Shown: positions 32,501 to 34,246 of the stretch, piece by piece
How positions within the stretch are numbered: the first letter of the stretch is position 1
How the letters are laid out: each line of letters starts with the position of its first letter
Source: Eubacteriaceae bacterium
GTDB taxonomy: Bacteria; Bacillota; Clostridia; Oscillospirales; Acutalibacteraceae
DNA length: 34,246 nucleotides
Direction of reading: 5' to 3'
Assembly (NCBI GenBank): GCA_021770095.1
Contig: JAETRQ010000017.1
Coordinates: 1 to 34,246 of the forward strand
The notes under the pieces: model-generated
The model's database searches: none
What the model saw: the letters and a program-made list of their open reading frames with translations, nothing else
What the model was told of the DNA's origin: nothing
Position numbers and translations under genes: made by a program

Positions 32501-34246
32501 ATTAGTTAATGAATATGTAACTTTAGAATCTATATTACTGCCCGTTCTTTCGGTAGAAACAGATTCAATTTTTTCTAATGTTTTTCCATCATTAAGATAA
32601 GAATATGTTGTTGTTGTGTCCTCATCTTTTTGACTTATTATGCTACCATATTCATTATATTCACTTTCAGTTTTATCAACTATGGAGGATTTTAAAATAA
32701 TACCATTATATTTATATGTTGCCGATGTACTATTATCTTTTTTACTAATAAGATTTTGATATTTATCATATTCATATAATTCATATGCATCATTAGAATT
32801 ATTATATTTAATAAGATTTAATGCATTATTATAATATGATGTACTGATTTTTCCATCTTTTGTCTCTGAAACAATTTTAAACACGGAAACATTATGCGAT
32901 TTTTCCCCATAAACCTCACTATCATTTACAATTGTGAAACTATAATCAACATATGAACCATCTGCACTGATTAGTTTAGATAATTTTTCATTAGAATAAA
33001 GGATTTTGTTAGTATTGCATACTGACATTTTATCATTCTTATATTCATAATGACCTAAAATAATATTATCATCCCTGATTATTTGTAATGTTTCCTTATC
33101 GTAAAAAACATCAGTTAAATTATTCTCTAAATCATATAAATATTTTATAGTCTCTCCGAGTGGTGTTATTATACTATCAATTAAACCATATGAAGATTCA
33201 ATTATATATTCCCTTACCTCATCTTTGCCGTAACTGATTTTGGAAAGATTGCCGTCAGTATATTCAAAGTTGATTGCATTGTCAAAAGAATCTGCAACAG
33301 AAACGAGTCTGCCGTCAGCATTATATTTGAAAACGGTGTCATTCATATTAATGCAATAGCCGATAAAGGCAGAATCTTCATAAAGTGCAGACAATTCATA
33401 TCCGGTTTGCCTGTTCATATATGAATTACTGCCGTGTTTAGCAAAAATCAGTTTGGACGAATCAGGGAGAGTTAACTGCAAAAGTCCGTTATCAAGTTGA
33501 GTAACATTACTGTTTACAGAGAAGAACCAACTGTTATCCGCACTGTCATAATACCTTGCAATATCAAATGAAACAGAAGCAAATGAAACCGTCATATCGG
33601 TTGCACTGTCCGTATAATTGCCGAGATACGCATTTGCTTTGGAACTGAAAGTACCGCTCACGGTTTTAGCAGAATCCTTGAACTTTGCATAAACCGTAAC
33701 TTCTCCATCAATAGGAATGGCAAAAGGAGTAATATAGTCAATCCATTCTCCGTCGTCACCGATTTTGTATTCAATTTCATCATCATTTTCACGCGGATTC
33801 AGGATACCAATCAAGTGATTATCTTCATAAAATTCCAAATCAAGGAGATATGACGGATTACTTGTAATTTTATCAATCACAATCTCCTGCTCAGCAGAAA
33901 TATTGCCGGCATTATCTTTTGCAGAAACATAGACTGTTGTATTTTCAGTAAATGTTTTTTCCGTCTCACTCTGCCAAGAATAGGAACCTTTGACAGTTGA
34001 GAAACTATAATCCTTAATACCTGATTCTTTGTCACTCGCAGTAATGCTCAGTGTTACAGGCTGGTCAGTCCAATTATCCGCATTGCCTGAAACTGTAACC
34101 TGCGGTTTAACCTTATCAATATTATCAAAAGAGAAGGTATAAGTTCTGATGTTGGAAGCAGCATCACGAACAGAAACATAAACAGTGGAGTTAGAGGAAA
34201 AGGTCATGGAATTAGAAGCCTGCCAGTTGTAAGTGCCTTTTGTTGT
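29570..34246 (-). CDS. Main Rhs/YD-repeat protein, N-terminus beyond the window, zinc phospholipase C-like tip
   Basis: The frame is open to the window edge; an ATG at 34207 is internal, since the codons upstream continue a bacterial Ig-like repeat (KGTYNW, then TVYVSVRDAASN) matched by KGSYSW and TVYVSAKDNAGN further on. After two such Ig/OmpL47-like units and a linker comes a long YD-repeat core, then YVYDAWGMPY, YYLQSRYYMPTFHRFINSD and NLFTYCNNDPVNKYDSNG, the end of an Rhs core. The last 216 residues are a tip with W, H+5, Asp in VDDAYG, KWHFYT, CLGISLH-PVQD, YAH and WYH: a second, diverged phospholipase C/S1-P1-like domain. Rhs shells enclose and release such tips; the target here is presumably phospholipid. 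DNA from about 33230 leftward is much more AT-rich than the first kilobase of the gene. Confidence 0.88.
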   Translation of the reverse strand, partial: TTKGTYNWQASNSMTFSSNSTVYVSVRDAASNIRTYTFSFDNIDKVKPQVTVSGNADNWTDQPVTLSITASDKESGIKDYSFSTVKGSYSWQSETEKTFTENTTVYVSAKDNAGNISAEQEIVIDKITSNPSYLLDLEFYEDNHLIGILNPRENDDEIEYKIGDDGEWIDYITPFAIPIDGEVTVYAKFKDSAKTVSGTFSSKANAYLGNYTDSATDMTVSFASVSFDIARYYDSADNSWFFSVNSNVTQLDNGLLQLTLPDSSKLIFAKHGSNSYMNRQTGYELSALYEDSAFIGYCINMNDTVFKYNADGRLVSVADSFDNAINFEYTDGNLSKISYGKDEVREYIIESSYGLIDSIITPLGETIKYLYDLENNLTDVFYDKETLQIIRDDNIILGHYEYKNDKMSVCNTNKILYSNEKLSKLISADGSYVDYSFTIVNDSEVYGEKSHNVSVFKIVSETKDGKISTSYYNNALNLIKYNNSNDAYELYEYDKYQNLISKKDNSTSATYKYNGIILKSSIVDKTESEYNEYGSIISQKDEDTTTTYSYLNDGKTLEKIESVSTERTGSNIDSKVTYSLTNKYQNGKLQSTTEKIFDSITDNFGISTILYNDNNTVSSITSESTINHENNITSTEKETTSLLYDDFGNIIRSQYVNEDEDETKLSINNYEYDDINRKIMVTDDAGDIEEKCIYDSVDNIVYENINDNVSRTIYDEYSRTIRKITSEDYDENCDGLINEIKQDTYSDDSVGYTYIYDGNGNIQSETDRNGLTTTYSYYENSSNVKTESFDSYVFTYDKNGNTIKETISGQLYATYKYNSDNNPISTSYGNGQSIKYEYDNNGNLIKQFHNDEDNPYIEYTYKKNNGKQVAQLDNEINQEAKVNINTNSNYILVSKTNYDTEQKTIYSDNKATVYSLDNNKLYSYDLEATAGDNVDSRSFSFASNSSVVINSGYDEDIISINDSNNITTIRELYDTVEIIEDEFVYYNVVIHNGNSVMGVNYSYDREGNVISEEYNVNGKKIEYNYTYDEDGKILSCSSGSNQKLTYQYDENTNALLREDIRTDSHYLSYEYSYDSRSNLVASKEYDFNEYCGTTNYSVDDSIWRDELSSIENKLYTLQFLYDENGNPVSIDDVSFDWTSGRLLDSIYTQNEQGEKEILLSYTYDEKGIRTSKTYQGVTTYFTSIDGMITSQYEIDENGSIVNEIIFIYNSDNQLIAFTYNGEIYYYLKNHMNDVIAVLDSEGNIIVDYVYDAWGMPYSSNFYGDEDAVRIDEINPILYRSYYYDTELCAYYLQSRYYMPTFHRFINSDIPEMVRQKKNEYAGTNLFTYCNNDPVNKYDSNGTWGEDVHDGYNSDTKNHFYYFDFDGVKEYYGTYYWATIIGYNDSLARALGTYDNFVDDAYGSTGPNWKEYDKWHFYTIDGKDVRFKISHDEQSKAKEYFDKATTAYYKYQNYKKLFGVSSSYTSKQYGFYKTNLDSGIFCLGISLHPVQDAYAHIRAVCKQFDSIFPGRWYHLSKKVDKAELHTYAVLGPTASKTLEILLTFYNSYYILRLDKSYSI

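Noticed and set aside
29600-34200. Repetitive short tandem DNA repeat in the Rhs core
   Set aside because: The periodic TCATA-type pattern comes from repeated YD-motif codons, not from a DNA-level tandem or CRISPR repeat.
34205-34207. ATG at 34207 as the start of the main Rhs gene
   Set aside because: The frame continues to the window edge with an Ig-like repeat in register, so this Met is internal.

Overview
The window looks like a chromosome segment of an AT-rich, Gram-positive, endospore-forming Clostridia member. An Oscillospiraceae/Ruminococcaceae-type gut bacterium is my best guess, from the spore genes (a broken spoVAD and ypeB), strong AGGAG-type ribosome sites, glycogen/alpha-glucan enzymes and the style of the Rhs locus. 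No rRNA, tRNA or CRISPR array is visible, and no stretch over 300 bases lacks a gene or gene remnant.

Region 1 (1 to about 8150) is a very AT-rich mobile element that runs off the left edge. Its right end lies inside spoVAD, of which only the 5' two thirds remain here (8129-8767). The element carries a TnpV-type gene and a tyrosine recombinase. It also carries a striking unit: a perfect 30-bp inverted repeat (1-30 and 6516-6545) brackets two convergent operons, each headed by a paralogous radical-SAM/SPASM enzyme that starts just inside its repeat. The left operon is rSAM-A plus two 2-TM proteins. The right operon is rSAM-B, an SDR, a 2-TM protein and a second SDR. The recombinase gene abuts the right repeat. 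The best reading is a recombinase-driven invertible switch that alternates which radical-SAM operon faces a promoter beyond the left edge. I do not recognise it as a described system.

Region 2 (8150-20010) is ordinary backbone: a GH13 neopullulanase-like enzyme, glycogen phosphorylase with a clear sigma-A promoter and an odd Lys/Ala-rich tail, then a tightly packed leftward operon proB-proA-(membrane beta-propeller-like protein)-(Wzx-like flippase). Divergent from it are ypeB and a small lipoprotein, ending at a bidirectional terminator.

Region 3 (20084-34246, all leftward) is an Rhs/YD-repeat polymorphic-toxin locus. A main Rhs gene enters from the right edge and ends in a zinc phospholipase C/S1-P1-like tip. 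Downstream are an immunity-like membrane gene, a fossil of the tip's C-terminus, a second immunity-like gene, a displaced 'orphan' Rhs half-gene with a different tip of the same fold, and about eight small membrane or lipid-anchored genes. These small genes fall into three interleaved paralogous families, separated by hairpin repeats and a second tip fossil. The layout records repeated replacement of the toxin tip by recombination, with old immunity genes kept downstream.
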